This document shows, in pieces, positions 16,877 to 25,538 of a DNA stretch of 64,000 bases. The notes below the pieces were generated by a model, which was not told where the DNA came from, searched no databases, and saw only the letters and a program-made list of their open reading frames with translations. The translations under genes and the position numbers were made by a program. Numbering within the stretch: the stretch's first letter is position 1; each line of letters begins with the position of its first letter. Where the stretch lies: the NCBI GenBank assembly GCA_963977065.1, contig CAXBNF010000007.1, forward strand, positions 1 through 64,000, in the 5' to 3' direction. This DNA is from Planktosalinus sp963977065. Its GTDB lineage: Bacteria > Bacteroidota > Bacteroidia > Flavobacteriales > Flavobacteriaceae.

Positions 16877-18220
16877 ATGGCAACCAACGCATTACAAGCA
16901 ATTTCACCCATTGACGGAAGATACCAATCTAAAACTCAATCCCTCATTCCGTTTTTTTCAGAAGAGGCACTTATTAAATACCGTGTTTTGGTGGAAATTG
17001 AGTATTTTATTGCCCTTTGTAAACTTCCGTTGCCACAGTTAGATGGTTTTAATACCTCTCATTTTTCCGCTTTACGCGAAATGCATCAAAATTTCACAAC
17101 TGCAGATGCCCAAAAAATTAAAGACATCGAGAAAGTAACCAATCACGATGTAAAAGCGGTTGAGTATTTTATAAAAGAAAAATTTGATGCCTTAGGCTTG
17201 GGGGAATTCAAAGAGTTTATCCATTTTGGATTAACCTCTCAGGACATAAACAACACCGCTATTCCTTTATCCATAAAAGAAGCTACAGAAAAAGTCTATT
17301 TGCCGCTTCTTAATGAATTAATTGCCAAGCTAAGAAGTCTTTCAGAGGAATGGAAATCGATTCCTATGCTTGCAAAAACACACGGTCAGCCCGCTTCCCC
17401 AACCCGATTGGGTAAAGAGATTGAAGTCTTTGTGGTACGACTTGAAGAGCAACTTCACATTTTAAAAAACACAAAGCATGCAGCAAAATTTGGTGGAGCC
17501 ACCGGAAATTTCAATGCTCATTTTGTGGCATATCCCGGAATGGACTGGAGAAAATTTGGAACTCATTTTGTTGAAAAAACCTTAGGATTAAATCACTCCT
17601 TCCCCACTACCCAAATTGAGCATTATGACCATCTTGCTGCTTTATTTGATGGATACAAACGCATCAATACCATTATCATTGATATGGATCGTGACTTTTG
17701 GACCTATATTTCTATGGACTATTTCAAACAAAAAATCAAAGACGGCGAAGTGGGATCTTCAGCGATGCCTCACAAAGTGAACCCAATTGATTTTGAAAAT
17801 TCTGAGGGAAATCTTGGAATTGCAAATGCACTTTTTGAACACCTTTCGGCAAAATTACCCATAAGCCGTTTACAACGTGATTTGACAGACAGCACTGTTT
17901 TAAGAAATGTGGGCGTTCCTGTGGGGCACACATTAATTGCCTTGCACGCTACATTAAAAGGCTTAGGTAAACTTGTTTTAAACGAATTAAAAATCGCAGA
18001 AGATCTTGAAAACAACTGGGCAGTTGTTGCAGAGGCCATTCAAACCATTTTAAGAAGAGAAAGCTACCCCAGTCCCTATGAGGCTTTAAAAGGCCTTACC
18101 CGAACAAATCAGAAAATCAATCAGCAATCTATAACAGATTTTATAAATACTCTTACTGTTTCAGAAGAAATTAAAAGAGAACTTTTAGCAATTAAACCAA
18201 CCAATTATACAGGTATTTAA
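16877..18220 (+). CDS. purB: Adenylosuccinate lyase
   Basis: Catalyses two steps of purine synthesis: SAICAR to AICAR plus fumarate, and adenylosuccinate to AMP plus fumarate. The 447-residue protein begins LQAISPIDGRYQ, carries the catalytic His region TSQDINNTA and KTHGQPASPTRLGKE, and the signature loop GSSAMPHKVNPIDFENSEG with the catalytic Ser. It has its own -7 box. Its stop and the start of the porin gene overlap in TAATG, so the two are translationally coupled. Confidence 0.97.
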   Translation: MATNALQAISPIDGRYQSKTQSLIPFFSEEALIKYRVLVEIEYFIALCKLPLPQLDGFNTSHFSALREMHQNFTTADAQKIKDIEKVTNHDVKAVEYFIKEKFDALGLGEFKEFIHFGLTSQDINNTAIPLSIKEATEKVYLPLLNELIAKLRSLSEEWKSIPMLAKTHGQPASPTRLGKEIEVFVVRLEEQLHILKNTKHAAKFGGATGNFNAHFVAYPGMDWRKFGTHFVEKTLGLNHSFPTTQIEHYDHLAALFDGYKRINTIIIDMDRDFWTYISMDYFKQKIKDGEVGSSAMPHKVNPIDFENSEGNLGIANALFEHLSAKLPISRLQRDLTDSTVLRNVGVPVGHTLIALHATLKGLGKLVLNELKIAEDLENNWAVVAEAIQTILRRESYPSPYEALKGLTRTNQKINQQSITDFINTLTVSEEIKRELLAIKPTNYTGI

Positions 18221-19455
18221 TGAAAACCATCAGACTACTTTTTTGTACATTTCTTTTTTCAACACTTGGAGTTTCAGCACAAACAGAAACCGATTCGATT
18301 GTAAAAGCTATTGAAAACAATGATATCAAACTAGCAGCACTTCCCTATTACAGTTATGGTAAAGGGCTTGGTTTAACATCAGCAGATAGTTTGTTTCAAT
18401 TTAACATCAGATTTAGGATGCAAAACCGGGCAACTGCATTGTTTCCAGAGAATGAAGAAAGTGCGTTTTCAGCTCAAGTGAGACGTTTACGCTTGCGTTT
18501 TGATGGTTATGTTGGAGATCCAAAGTTTTCATATGTCATACAACTCTCCTTTGCTGCAGGAGATGTGGGAGTTATTCAAGAGGGGCAAAACATTAATGTA
18601 ATCAGAGATGCGATTGTTTTTTACAGGCCTAATAAAAACTGGAATGTAGGCTTTGGCCAAACAAAACTTCCCGGAAACAGACAAAGGATAAATTCCTCAG
18701 GCGCGCTTCAGTTTACTGACAGAACCATCAACAATGCACAATTCAATATTGACAGAGACTTTGGTTTGCAAGTCTATTATTTAAAAAACAAACCCGATGC
18801 ATTTGGCTATGAAATTAAAACAGCCATTTCAACCGGAGAAGGAAGAAACTGGACACAAACTTCAGACAACAAAATGGCTTATACAGGTCGTGTAGAGTTA
18901 TATCCATTTGGAAACTTCACAAAAGGAGGTGCCTATTTTGAAGGTGATTTAATGCGCGAGACAACCCCAAAATTAATGATTTCAGGGACTTATCATTTTA
19001 ATCACGGAGCTCTAAGAACCCAGGGACAACAAGGAAGTATCCTTTATGAACCCAGGGATTTAACATCAATTTTACTTGATGCCATTCTCAAATACAATGG
19101 TTGGGCTTTCCAAACCGCTTATTTACAAAGAGACACTCCAGACGCTATTACAATCAATCCAGAAGACCCTTCTCAACAACGTTTTGTGTTGGCCGGAAGT
19201 GGCTATGACGCTCAATTAAGCTATTTATTTCTGAACAATCTGGAAGTTTCTGGAAGGTATTCTTACAGTACTCCAAAAAGCCAAATAAAAAACATATTAC
19301 CTGAATCTAATCAATTCAGTCTAGGAGTAACTAAATATATCTGGGAACACGCTTTAAAAATCCAGGGAGAAGCCACTTATGAAACTGCTACACTTGACTT
19401 AAATCCTTCCAATAATAGCTGGTATGTTAGGTTTCAGGTAGAGATTGGAATATAA
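18220..19455 (+). CDS. Porin of the phosphate-selective OprO/OprP type
   Basis: A 411-residue outer-membrane protein with a signal peptide cleaved after VSAQ (residue 21). The body alternates aromatic beta-strands, includes VRRLRLRFDGYVGDPKFSY and FGQTKLPGNRQR, and ends in a strand with a terminal aromatic-hydrophobic pattern (WYVRFQVEIGI), typical of 16-strand porins. Substrate selectivity cannot be read from the sequence; phosphate or pyrophosphate is the family default. The start ATG overlaps the purB stop by one base, which links expression to purine synthesis. Confidence 0.88.
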   Translation: MKTIRLLFCTFLFSTLGVSAQTETDSIVKAIENNDIKLAALPYYSYGKGLGLTSADSLFQFNIRFRMQNRATALFPENEESAFSAQVRRLRLRFDGYVGDPKFSYVIQLSFAAGDVGVIQEGQNINVIRDAIVFYRPNKNWNVGFGQTKLPGNRQRINSSGALQFTDRTINNAQFNIDRDFGLQVYYLKNKPDAFGYEIKTAISTGEGRNWTQTSDNKMAYTGRVELYPFGNFTKGGAYFEGDLMRETTPKLMISGTYHFNHGALRTQGQQGSILYEPRDLTSILLDAILKYNGWAFQTAYLQRDTPDAITINPEDPSQQRFVLAGSGYDAQLSYLFLNNLEVSGRYSYSTPKSQIKNILPESNQFSLGVTKYIWEHALKIQGEATYETATLDLNPSNNSWYVRFQVEIGI

Positions 19456-19537
19456 CTTCATTTAAAAAATACCTGATTTTCAGTACTTTTAAAAAAAATA
19501 TACTATATTCATAGCTAGTTTAGCTAAGTTATGGTTT

Positions 19538-20436
19538 ATGAAAATCAAGTACTCTTTTTTGATTTTTCTCTTTTCGATTACCCCTACCTTCGCCCAAAAT
19601 GCCGTTGTGGAAGGAAAAAATTATACTTCCACAAAAGGAGAAACAATTTATATGCCCATTGGTAAAATATCTTTTGCAGATCGGGTTGTTGAGTTTATAC
19701 AGGGAAACCCTAAAGCCATATTGGAATTCACAAAGTACCGCGATATGTTTCTTTAGGTTGTGGTGGTCAACTCATATTAGAATTTACAGACAATGGTTTT
19801 ATTGATATGGAGGGACCCGATTTGTACGTATGGGAAGTGGGTCCATCTGAAGAATCTTTTCAATTTGAAATTTCTAAAGATGGGAAAAACTGGCTTGATC
19901 TTGGTGTTATTGAAGGCGGCAAATCCTATATAGACATAGCAGATGTCGTAACAGACATAAGGGATGTGTTCTATTTTGTAAGAATTACAGATCAAAAAGA
20001 TATTTGTACCGGAAATACATCCGGTGCAGATATTGATGCTGTAGGAACCATAAGCGGTGTTTTAAAAGTCAATATGAGTGCCGATGTCCTTTTTGATACA
20101 GCAAAGCACAATCTCAAACCTTTGGCAAATGCTTCAATAGATAGCCTGGTAAAACAAATCAAGCAAGTGGGAATGGCAAAAATTATAGTCGAAGGCCATA
20201 CAGACAGTGACGGAAGTGACTTGCTTAATCTCAGACTCTCAGAGCGAAGAGCTCAAAGTGTCATCAATAAACTAAAGTCACTACTAGAGAACAACGGAAT
20301 TTATGATTTTGAAAGTGTCGCTTATGGACTCACAAAACCCAGAGCAACAAATGAAACTGAAGAAGGTAAACAACTCAATCGAAGAGTAGAAGTGATTGTT
20401 ATGCCCCACAGTGACTTTTACACAAAAAAGAATTAA
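19538..20436 (+). pseudogene. OmpA-family outer-membrane protein gene broken by a frameshift
   Basis: The first frame (19538-19756) encodes a signal peptide (cleavage after TFAQ) and about 50 residues up to GNPKA. The continuation, with VSLGCGGQLILEF, then the fibronectin-like middle and a C-terminal OmpA domain (peptidoglycan-binding NLRLSERRAQSVI, GHTDSDGSD), is in another frame, open from about 19720 to the stop at 20436. The break lies near 19715-19725 and equals one missing base (or two extra). No standard slippery heptamer is there. The second part alone has an ATG at 19807 but no signal peptide, so it would not reach the envelope. A sequencing error is the main alternative. Confidence 0.8.
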
Positions 20437-21305
20437 TGGAACTTTTGGGCTTTAATCATTCGGTCTTTTCCAAAAAAATCTTTTTTCAATTCCACATTTT
20501 CAAATCCCATTTTTTCTAGCATTTCAACAACTTCACTTCCATAGGCTTCGTTAATTTCTAAATACAGACTTCCTTTTTTCTTTAAATTTTTGAGGGCTAT
20601 TTCAGCTATGCTATTATAAAATAATAGCGGATTGCTGTCTTTTACAAAAAGTGCATTGTGTGGTTCATATAACAATACATTGGATTTCATTTTTTCCTTT
20701 TCGGAAATCGTTACATAAGGCGGATTTGAAACAATCACATCAAAAGTAGAATCGAGTTCTTTTATAGCAAGTATGTCCTGTTCTAAAATTGAGATTGTCA
20801 CATCATTTAAGGTTGCATTTTCTGAAGCGGTTTTTAAAGCTTTTAGAGAAATATCCAGAGCACTCACCTTGGCAAGCGGCAAATTTTTTGCCAGTGAAAT
20901 TGCGATACATCCACTTCCTGTCCCTATATCAAGTAGTGTGAACTGTTGATTGATTTTTGAATAATCCTGAAGTATCCATTCAACAAGTTCTTCAGTTTCA
21001 GGTCTGGGAATCAACACAGAAGAATTCACTTTAAATGGAAGCCCATAAAACTCTGTTTCCCCTAAAATATACTGTAAGGGAACTTCATTCTCAAGTTGTT
21101 TCAAGGCTTCATCAAATTTTAATATATCATCAATGGATAATTTTAAATCCAATTGAAAGGTGACTTCAAACCTTGGCAAAAGAAGATATTTTTCAGATAA
21201 CAAATAAAAAAAAGAGCCTATTTCCTCTTCAGGATATATCTCCTTTAGTTTGGATTTGAAATGGTTCCTGTATTCTTTTAAAGTCATATTTTTTTTATCA
21301 TCCAC
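20433..21305 (-). CDS. prmC: Peptide chain release factor N5-glutamine methyltransferase
   Basis: Methylates the Gln of the GGQ motif in RF1 and RF2. The 290-residue protein has an N-terminal helical RF-binding domain, the SAM-binding motif DIGTGSGCIAISLA and the catalytic NPPY motif (IVSNPPYVT). It converges on the broken OmpA gene with a shared TTAA stop and overlaps the GNAT gene upstream by 22 bases, so the two are probably co-expressed. Confidence 0.95.
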   Translation of the reverse strand: MDDKKNMTLKEYRNHFKSKLKEIYPEEEIGSFFYLLSEKYLLLPRFEVTFQLDLKLSIDDILKFDEALKQLENEVPLQYILGETEFYGLPFKVNSSVLIPRPETEELVEWILQDYSKINQQFTLLDIGTGSGCIAISLAKNLPLAKVSALDISLKALKTASENATLNDVTISILEQDILAIKELDSTFDVIVSNPPYVTISEKEKMKSNVLLYEPHNALFVKDSNPLLFYNSIAEIALKNLKKKGSLYLEINEAYGSEVVEMLEKMGFENVELKKDFFGKDRMIKAQKFH

Positions 21306-21769
21306 ACATTACAAGAATAATGACCGGTATCGCCCATTGCTTTTTCTAACGGAGTAAATCCTGTTTTAAAGTACAATTTTCGGGCATCATCCATATAAGG
21401 CATCGTCTCCAAATAGCAGTGTTCAAAACCAAATTCTTTGGCTTTCTTTAGACAGATTTCCATCATTTTTGAACCAATGCCCCTACCTCTGGCCTGTGGT
21501 GCAAAATACATTTTTTGCAATTCACACACATTCCCCTCATAATTGTCCAATTGACTTATACCCGCACCGCCAATAATGGTTTTATTTTCTTCAACGACAA
21601 AATAGGCTTTTTTATCATCCTGATAAGTTTCAAACATACAGTCGAGACTTGTATCAGCATAAGCGGTGCCTATTTTAGGAACTCCAAATTCAAGTAAAAC
21701 ACTTCTAATGACCCCTGCAATATGCGGATTGTCTTTTTGCTCAATAGGGCGAATAATGTAGTCGTTCAT
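21284..21769 (-). CDS. GNAT-family N-acetyltransferase
   Basis: A 161-residue acetyltransferase. The fold is complete: N-terminal MNDYIIRPIEQKDNPHI, the beta-strand FVVEENKTIIGGAGI, the acetyl-CoA loop QARGRGIGSKMM (Q-x-x-G-x-G/A type) and C-terminal FGFEHCYLETMP and ARKLYFKTGF. I chose the ATG at 21769; a longer version would run into the promoter and start of the divergent ribD. Substrate unknown. Its 3' end overlaps prmC. Confidence 0.9.
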   Translation of the reverse strand: MNDYIIRPIEQKDNPHIAGVIRSVLLEFGVPKIGTAYADTSLDCMFETYQDDKKAYFVVEENKTIIGGAGISQLDNYEGNVCELQKMYFAPQARGRGIGSKMMEICLKKAKEFGFEHCYLETMPYMDDARKLYFKTGFTPLEKAMGDTGHYSCNVWMIKKI

Positions 21770-21784
21770 TCGTTTTAAATATGC

Positions 21785-21792
21785 TATTTTTG
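21785..21792 (+). promoter_or_regulatory. -7 box of ribD
   Basis: TATTTTTG matches TAnnTTTG, 13 bases before the ribD ATG. The short leader leaves no room for an FMN riboswitch. Confidence 0.55.
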
Positions 21793-21805
21793 TGAGATAA
21801 AGGTA

Positions 21806-22864
21806 ATGCAAATTTTCTTGTCCAAACATCAAAAATACATACAACGCTGCATCGATTTAGCTCAAATGGGGCTCGGTAAAACCTACCCAAACCCGATGGT
21901 GGGCAGTGTGGTTGTTTACAAAGATACTATCATTGGTGAAGGCTGGCATCAAAAAGCCGGCGACCCTCACGCAGAAGTCAATGCCATAGCCAGTGTAAAA
22001 GACAAATCCATTCTAAAAAAAGCAACGATATATGTGAGTCTGGAGCCCTGCAGTCATTTTGGGAAAACCCCCCCATGCGCCGATTTAATAATTGCTCATA
22101 AAATTCCAAAAGTAGTTGTAGGTTGTTTGGATCCCAATCCAAAAGTGGCCGGTAGGGGTGTGAAAAAATTGTTGGAATCAGGTTGTGAGGTCGCTGTAGG
22201 AATACTTGAAAATGAATGCAAGAAACTGAACAAGCGTTTTTTTAGCTTTCACCAAAAAGAGCGTCCTTATATTATTTTAAAATGGGCCCAAACTGCTGAT
22301 GGATTCATAGCGCCTAAAGAACAAGAAACCGGAAAACCTTATTGGATTACCGGTGAGGCAGTAAAACAACTCGTTCACAAATGGCGTAGTGAAGAGCAAG
22401 CCATTCTGGTGGGCACGACTACGGTTTTAAAAGACAACCCACAGTTGACAAACCGGCTATGGGAAGGAAACAGCCCCATGCGGGTGATCCTCGACCAACA
22501 TCTTAAAATCAACAAAGAAGCTGCCGTTCTTGACGGAACTGAAAAAACTATTGTCCTTAGTTCAAAAAATCAACCTGATTTTCCTGATTTAAAGAATGTG
22601 TTTTTTGAAACCATTCCCTTTAATGATAAACTTGCCAATTACATTTGTGAGGTACTTTTTAACCATAACATACAGTCAGTTATTATTGAGGGTGGGGCCC
22701 AAACTTTACAAACTTTTATAAATGCAAATCTTTGGGATGAAGCGCGGGTTTTTACAGGCAAGAAAATTTTAAAATTAGGTATTGAATCACCGGAATTTAA
22801 AAAAAATGCAAGTCAAACATTTCAAGTAGCTGAAGACCAATTAAGCCTGTATTACAATGATTAA
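21806..22864 (+). CDS. ribD: Bifunctional riboflavin pathway deaminase/reductase
   Basis: A 352-residue enzyme for two successive steps of riboflavin synthesis. The deaminase half (1-145) has the zinc site HAEVNAI and SLEPCSHFGKTPPC. The reductase half (150-352) has KWAQTADGFIA, the segment SEEQAILVGTTTVLKDNP, and VIIEGGAQTLQTFI that binds NADPH. Other rib genes are not nearby. It starts a run of four same-strand genes (ribD, HAD, transporter, YigZ) that overlap or nearly touch, so they are likely one transcript. Confidence 0.96.
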   Translation: MQIFLSKHQKYIQRCIDLAQMGLGKTYPNPMVGSVVVYKDTIIGEGWHQKAGDPHAEVNAIASVKDKSILKKATIYVSLEPCSHFGKTPPCADLIIAHKIPKVVVGCLDPNPKVAGRGVKKLLESGCEVAVGILENECKKLNKRFFSFHQKERPYIILKWAQTADGFIAPKEQETGKPYWITGEAVKQLVHKWRSEEQAILVGTTTVLKDNPQLTNRLWEGNSPMRVILDQHLKINKEAAVLDGTEKTIVLSSKNQPDFPDLKNVFFETIPFNDKLANYICEVLFNHNIQSVIIEGGAQTLQTFINANLWDEARVFTGKKILKLGIESPEFKKNASQTFQVAEDQLSLYYND

Positions 22865-23465
22865 AACGCTGTTGTTTGACTTTGGGGATGTGTTTTTAAA
22901 CCTTGACAAGGAAGCCACCACACGTGAGCTCAAAAAGCTTGGTGCAATCCAATTTACTAAGGAAATGCAAATGGTAAACAATCAATTTGAAAAAGGAGAA
23001 ATTACTTCAAATGCTTTTCTAAACACTTATAAAAAATGGTTTCCAAATGTTTCAAAGCAACAACTCATCGACGCCTGGAATGCCATTTTACTTGATTTTC
23101 CAGAACACCGCATTCTTTTTTTGGAACAACTTGCAGCTTCTAAAGATCACAAACTGCTTTTGTTAAGTAATACCAATGAGATTCATATCAATTGGGTGAT
23201 AGAGAACATTCAATATTTTAATCGCTTTAAAAATTGTTTCAAAAAATTTTATCTTTCCCATGAAATCAATCTCAGAAAACCCGATACATCCATTTATGAT
23301 TTTGTTCTTAAAGACAGTCAAATAAAACCAGAGAATACATTGTTTATTGATGATACCAAGTCCAATACTGATGCAGCTAAAAAATTGGGTATTCATGTTT
23401 GGAATATCAACCCTAAAGAAGAAGATATTACTGATTTATTCATCAAACACAACCATTTATTTTGA
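22857..23465 (+). CDS. HAD-superfamily hydrolase
   Basis: A 202-residue phosphatase-like protein of the HAD-IA type. Motif I is LLFDFGDVF with the nucleophile Asp; motif II is LLLSNTNEIH; motif III is the Lys in RKPDTSIY; motif IV is FIDDTKSN. It overlaps ribD by eight bases. In many bacteria a HAD phosphatase removes the phosphate from the RibD product, which makes a role in riboflavin synthesis an attractive inference, but a sugar phosphatase role is equally possible. Confidence 0.9.
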   Translation: MIKTLLFDFGDVFLNLDKEATTRELKKLGAIQFTKEMQMVNNQFEKGEITSNAFLNTYKKWFPNVSKQQLIDAWNAILLDFPEHRILFLEQLAASKDHKLLLLSNTNEIHINWVIENIQYFNRFKNCFKKFYLSHEINLRKPDTSIYDFVLKDSQIKPENTLFIDDTKSNTDAAKKLGIHVWNINPKEEDITDLFIKHNHLF

Positions 23466-24313
23466 TATACCTACTCTTTAGTATCGTAGTGTCCAGTTTT
23501 CTGTATGTAATTTTTAAATTATTTGCAGTCTTTAAAGTAAATACCCCTCACGCAATTGTTTTCAATTACTTTGTGGCCTTTGCATTTGGTTTTCTTATGT
23601 CTGAATCAAAGTTGACGCTTCCACAAATCACTTCGAGTCCCTGGTTTGTGGGAACTGTTTTTTTAGGGATCCTTTTCATTGTCATTTTTAACATTATGGC
23701 CATCACAGCACAACGCAGTGGTGTGGCGGTCACTTCGGTGGCTACAAAGATGTCTGTGGTAATCCCGGTAATATTTGGCATTTTGGTTTACCAGGAGAGT
23801 ACCGGATTGTTAAAAATCACAGGAATTATTTTGGCTTTGGTGGCTGTTTATCTCGCTTCAGTAAAGAGTAAGGAAGGCTTCAAATGGCGCAATGTTATTT
23901 TTCCTTTTCTTTTATTTATAGGCTCCGGGACTATTGATACTGCTTTAAAGTTTTTAGAGACCAATTATGTTTCGCCATCTCAAATCTCTATCTTTTCAAC
24001 AACTATTTTTGGCTTTGCAGGCTTATTTGGAACACTTTTTATTTTAATTAAAAGAGATTTGAATATTCATTGGAAAAGTCTCCTTGGCGGAATTGCCCTG
24101 GGCATCCCCAATTATTTTTCAATTACCTTTTTACTTCAGGCACTTGCCACAGAGGGTCTCGAGAGCTCCATGGTCTTTACTGTCAACAATGTAAGTATTG
24201 TTATGCTATCTACCTTGGTAGGACTTTTTGCATTCAAAGAGAAACTTTTGCCAAAAAATTGGGTGGGAATTGGACTCGCAATCATTAGTATCTTTTTAGT
24301 TATTTATACGTGA
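23462..24313 (+). CDS. EamA/DMT-family membrane transporter
   Basis: A 283-residue protein with about ten membrane helices in two repeated halves, the classical drug/metabolite transporter fold. It starts with TTG (23462) overlapping the HAD stop by four bases; no ATG is available near the first helix. The second repeat ends with FKEKLLPKNWVGIGLAIISIFLV. Substrate unknown. Placement after ribD could point to export or uptake of a flavin-related compound, but this is only inference. Confidence 0.85.
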   Translation: MIYLLFSIVVSSFLYVIFKLFAVFKVNTPHAIVFNYFVAFAFGFLMSESKLTLPQITSSPWFVGTVFLGILFIVIFNIMAITAQRSGVAVTSVATKMSVVIPVIFGILVYQESTGLLKITGIILALVAVYLASVKSKEGFKWRNVIFPFLLFIGSGTIDTALKFLETNYVSPSQISIFSTTIFGFAGLFGTLFILIKRDLNIHWKSLLGGIALGIPNYFSITFLLQALATEGLESSMVFTVNNVSIVMLSTLVGLFAFKEKLLPKNWVGIGLAIISIFLVIYT

Positions 24314-24314
24314 T

Positions 24315-24926
24315 ATGGAAGAAAAAGACACTTACAGAACAATTTCACAACCTTCAGAGGAAACACTTTTTAAGGAAAAAGGAAGTAAGTTTTTTGGAAC
24401 TGCTTTTCCGGTGAAAACCGAAGATGAGGTCGCACGCTGTCTGGAATCCGTTAAAGAAAAACATAAAAGCGCCCGTCATTTTTGTTATGGATATCAGCTG
24501 GGTACAAATGAGGTTTACTTTCGTGTAAACGATGACGGCGAACCCTCAAATAGCGCCGGTATGCCCATCTATGGCCAAATTCAATCCTTTGATCTCACAG
24601 ATGTAGTTGTGGTGGTCGTTCGCTATTTTGGTGGTACCAAACTGGGTGTTGGAGGTTTGATAAGTGCTTATAAAACAAGTGCAAAAATGACATTGGAGGA
24701 ATCTAAAATCATTGAAAAAACCATCGATGTTACTTTTGAAATTGGGTTTGATTACAAAAATATGAACAAGGTGATGCGGGTTATCAAAGAAAAAAACCTG
24801 AACATCATCGATCAAAAACTGGAATTGGATTGTAAAATTTTAATTTCGGTTAGAAAATCTTTGGCGACTGAAATTGAACAAATTTTCAATTCCATTTATG
24901 AAGTTTCAATAAAAGAAATTACTTAA
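24315..24926 (+). CDS. YigZ/IMPACT family protein
   Basis: A 203-residue protein with the conserved UPF0029/IMPACT N-terminal domain (about 15-125): LFKEKGSKFFGTAFPV, ARHFCYGYQLG, NDDGEPSNSAGMPIY and RYFGGTKLGVGGLISAY. A smaller C-terminal ferredoxin-like domain follows. Its molecular role in bacteria is not established; eukaryotic IMPACT regulates Gcn2. It begins one base after the transporter stop and converges on the thioesterase gene with a shared TTAA. Confidence 0.9.
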   Translation: MEEKDTYRTISQPSEETLFKEKGSKFFGTAFPVKTEDEVARCLESVKEKHKSARHFCYGYQLGTNEVYFRVNDDGEPSNSAGMPIYGQIQSFDLTDVVVVVVRYFGGTKLGVGGLISAYKTSAKMTLEESKIIEKTIDVTFEIGFDYKNMNKVMRVIKEKNLNIIDQKLELDCKILISVRKSLATEIEQIFNSIYEVSIKEIT

Positions 24927-25336
24927 GTTTCAAAATCAATTTCGCGTAATTTTTCCAATAAATATTCCGGGGCCATCATCGGTTTTTTTGTCACTTTATC
25001 AACAAAAACCAAGGTGGTAGAACCCGTGGTTAAAAGCACCTCCTTTTCGTTATAAATTTCATAATCAAAGGCAATACGAATTGTAGGAAGTTTCTGAAGG
25101 GTTGTAACAATCGTCAAAAGATCATCATAATGAGCAGATTGTTTAAACTTCACATTCAAATCTATTACAGGAAGCATGATGCCATTATCTTCCATCCATT
25201 TGTATGAAAGCCCGAATTTCCTAAGCCATTCCGTGCGTCCCATTTCAAAATACTGCGCATAATTTCCATAATAAACCACCCCCATTTGGTCTGTTTCTCC
25301 ATATCGAACCCGCACTTGTAAAAAATCTTTTTTCAC
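24923..25336 (-). CDS. YbgC/FadM-type acyl-CoA thioesterase
   Basis: A 137-residue hot-dog-fold thioesterase. The active-site motif RYGETDQMGVVYYGNYAQYFE near residue 10-30, with the catalytic Asp, is the signature of the 4-hydroxybenzoyl-CoA thioesterase/YbgC branch. The rest of the fold follows the family length. Substrate probably a short or medium acyl-CoA. It is divergent from dnaA, separated by 202 bases. Confidence 0.92.
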   Translation of the reverse strand: MKKDFLQVRVRYGETDQMGVVYYGNYAQYFEMGRTEWLRKFGLSYKWMEDNGIMLPVIDLNVKFKQSAHYDDLLTIVTTLQKLPTIRIAFDYEIYNEKEVLLTTGSTTLVFVDKVTKKPMMAPEYLLEKLREIDFET

Positions 25337-25474
25337 ATTTATTTTTTTTTGAAAGGGTACTTTTTTTTTGTATGTTTATACACTCGCAGTATGAGAAAAA
25401 AAAATTGAAAATTCAATACCCTTTCCGTTTTTTTTTTAAATATTTTGTTCACATATTTGCGTAACTAAAAAGCC

Positions 25475-25502
25475 AAGAGAAAATCATTTTCTCTTTTTTT
25501 TT
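25475..25502 (+). terminator. Terminator-like hairpin in front of dnaA
   Basis: A perfect 9-bp inverted repeat AAGAGAAAA / TTTTCTCTT with a 3-base loop (25475-25495) is followed by a run of T to 25502. It points toward dnaA and lies 37 bases before its ATG. No plus-strand gene ends upstream, so it either ends a small RNA started in the 25337-25470 region or is a leader attenuator of dnaA. A CATATTTG box (25452-25459), close to the -7 consensus, stands just before it. Confidence 0.7.
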
Positions 25503-25538
25503 CATAACTAACTAATTTTTAAAAACTTCAACCTAAGA

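Noticed and set aside
19710..19730. Programmed frameshift in the OmpA-family gene
   Set aside because: No slippery heptamer or downstream pseudoknot is visible; a plain indel is simpler.
21793..21805. FMN riboswitch before ribD
   Set aside because: The distance between the -7 box and the start codon is only 13 bases.
21770..21844. Longer N-terminus for the GNAT protein
   Set aside because: It would cover the ribD promoter and first codons; the family start MNDYIIRP fits 21769.
22857..23465. Naming the HAD protein as the missing riboflavin pathway phosphatase
   Set aside because: Position after ribD is suggestive, but HAD substrate specificity cannot be read from the motifs.
25376..25384. 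DnaA-box-like word TTATACACT upstream of dnaA
   Set aside because: One mismatch to the consensus and no second box nearby, so an origin of replication cannot be claimed.
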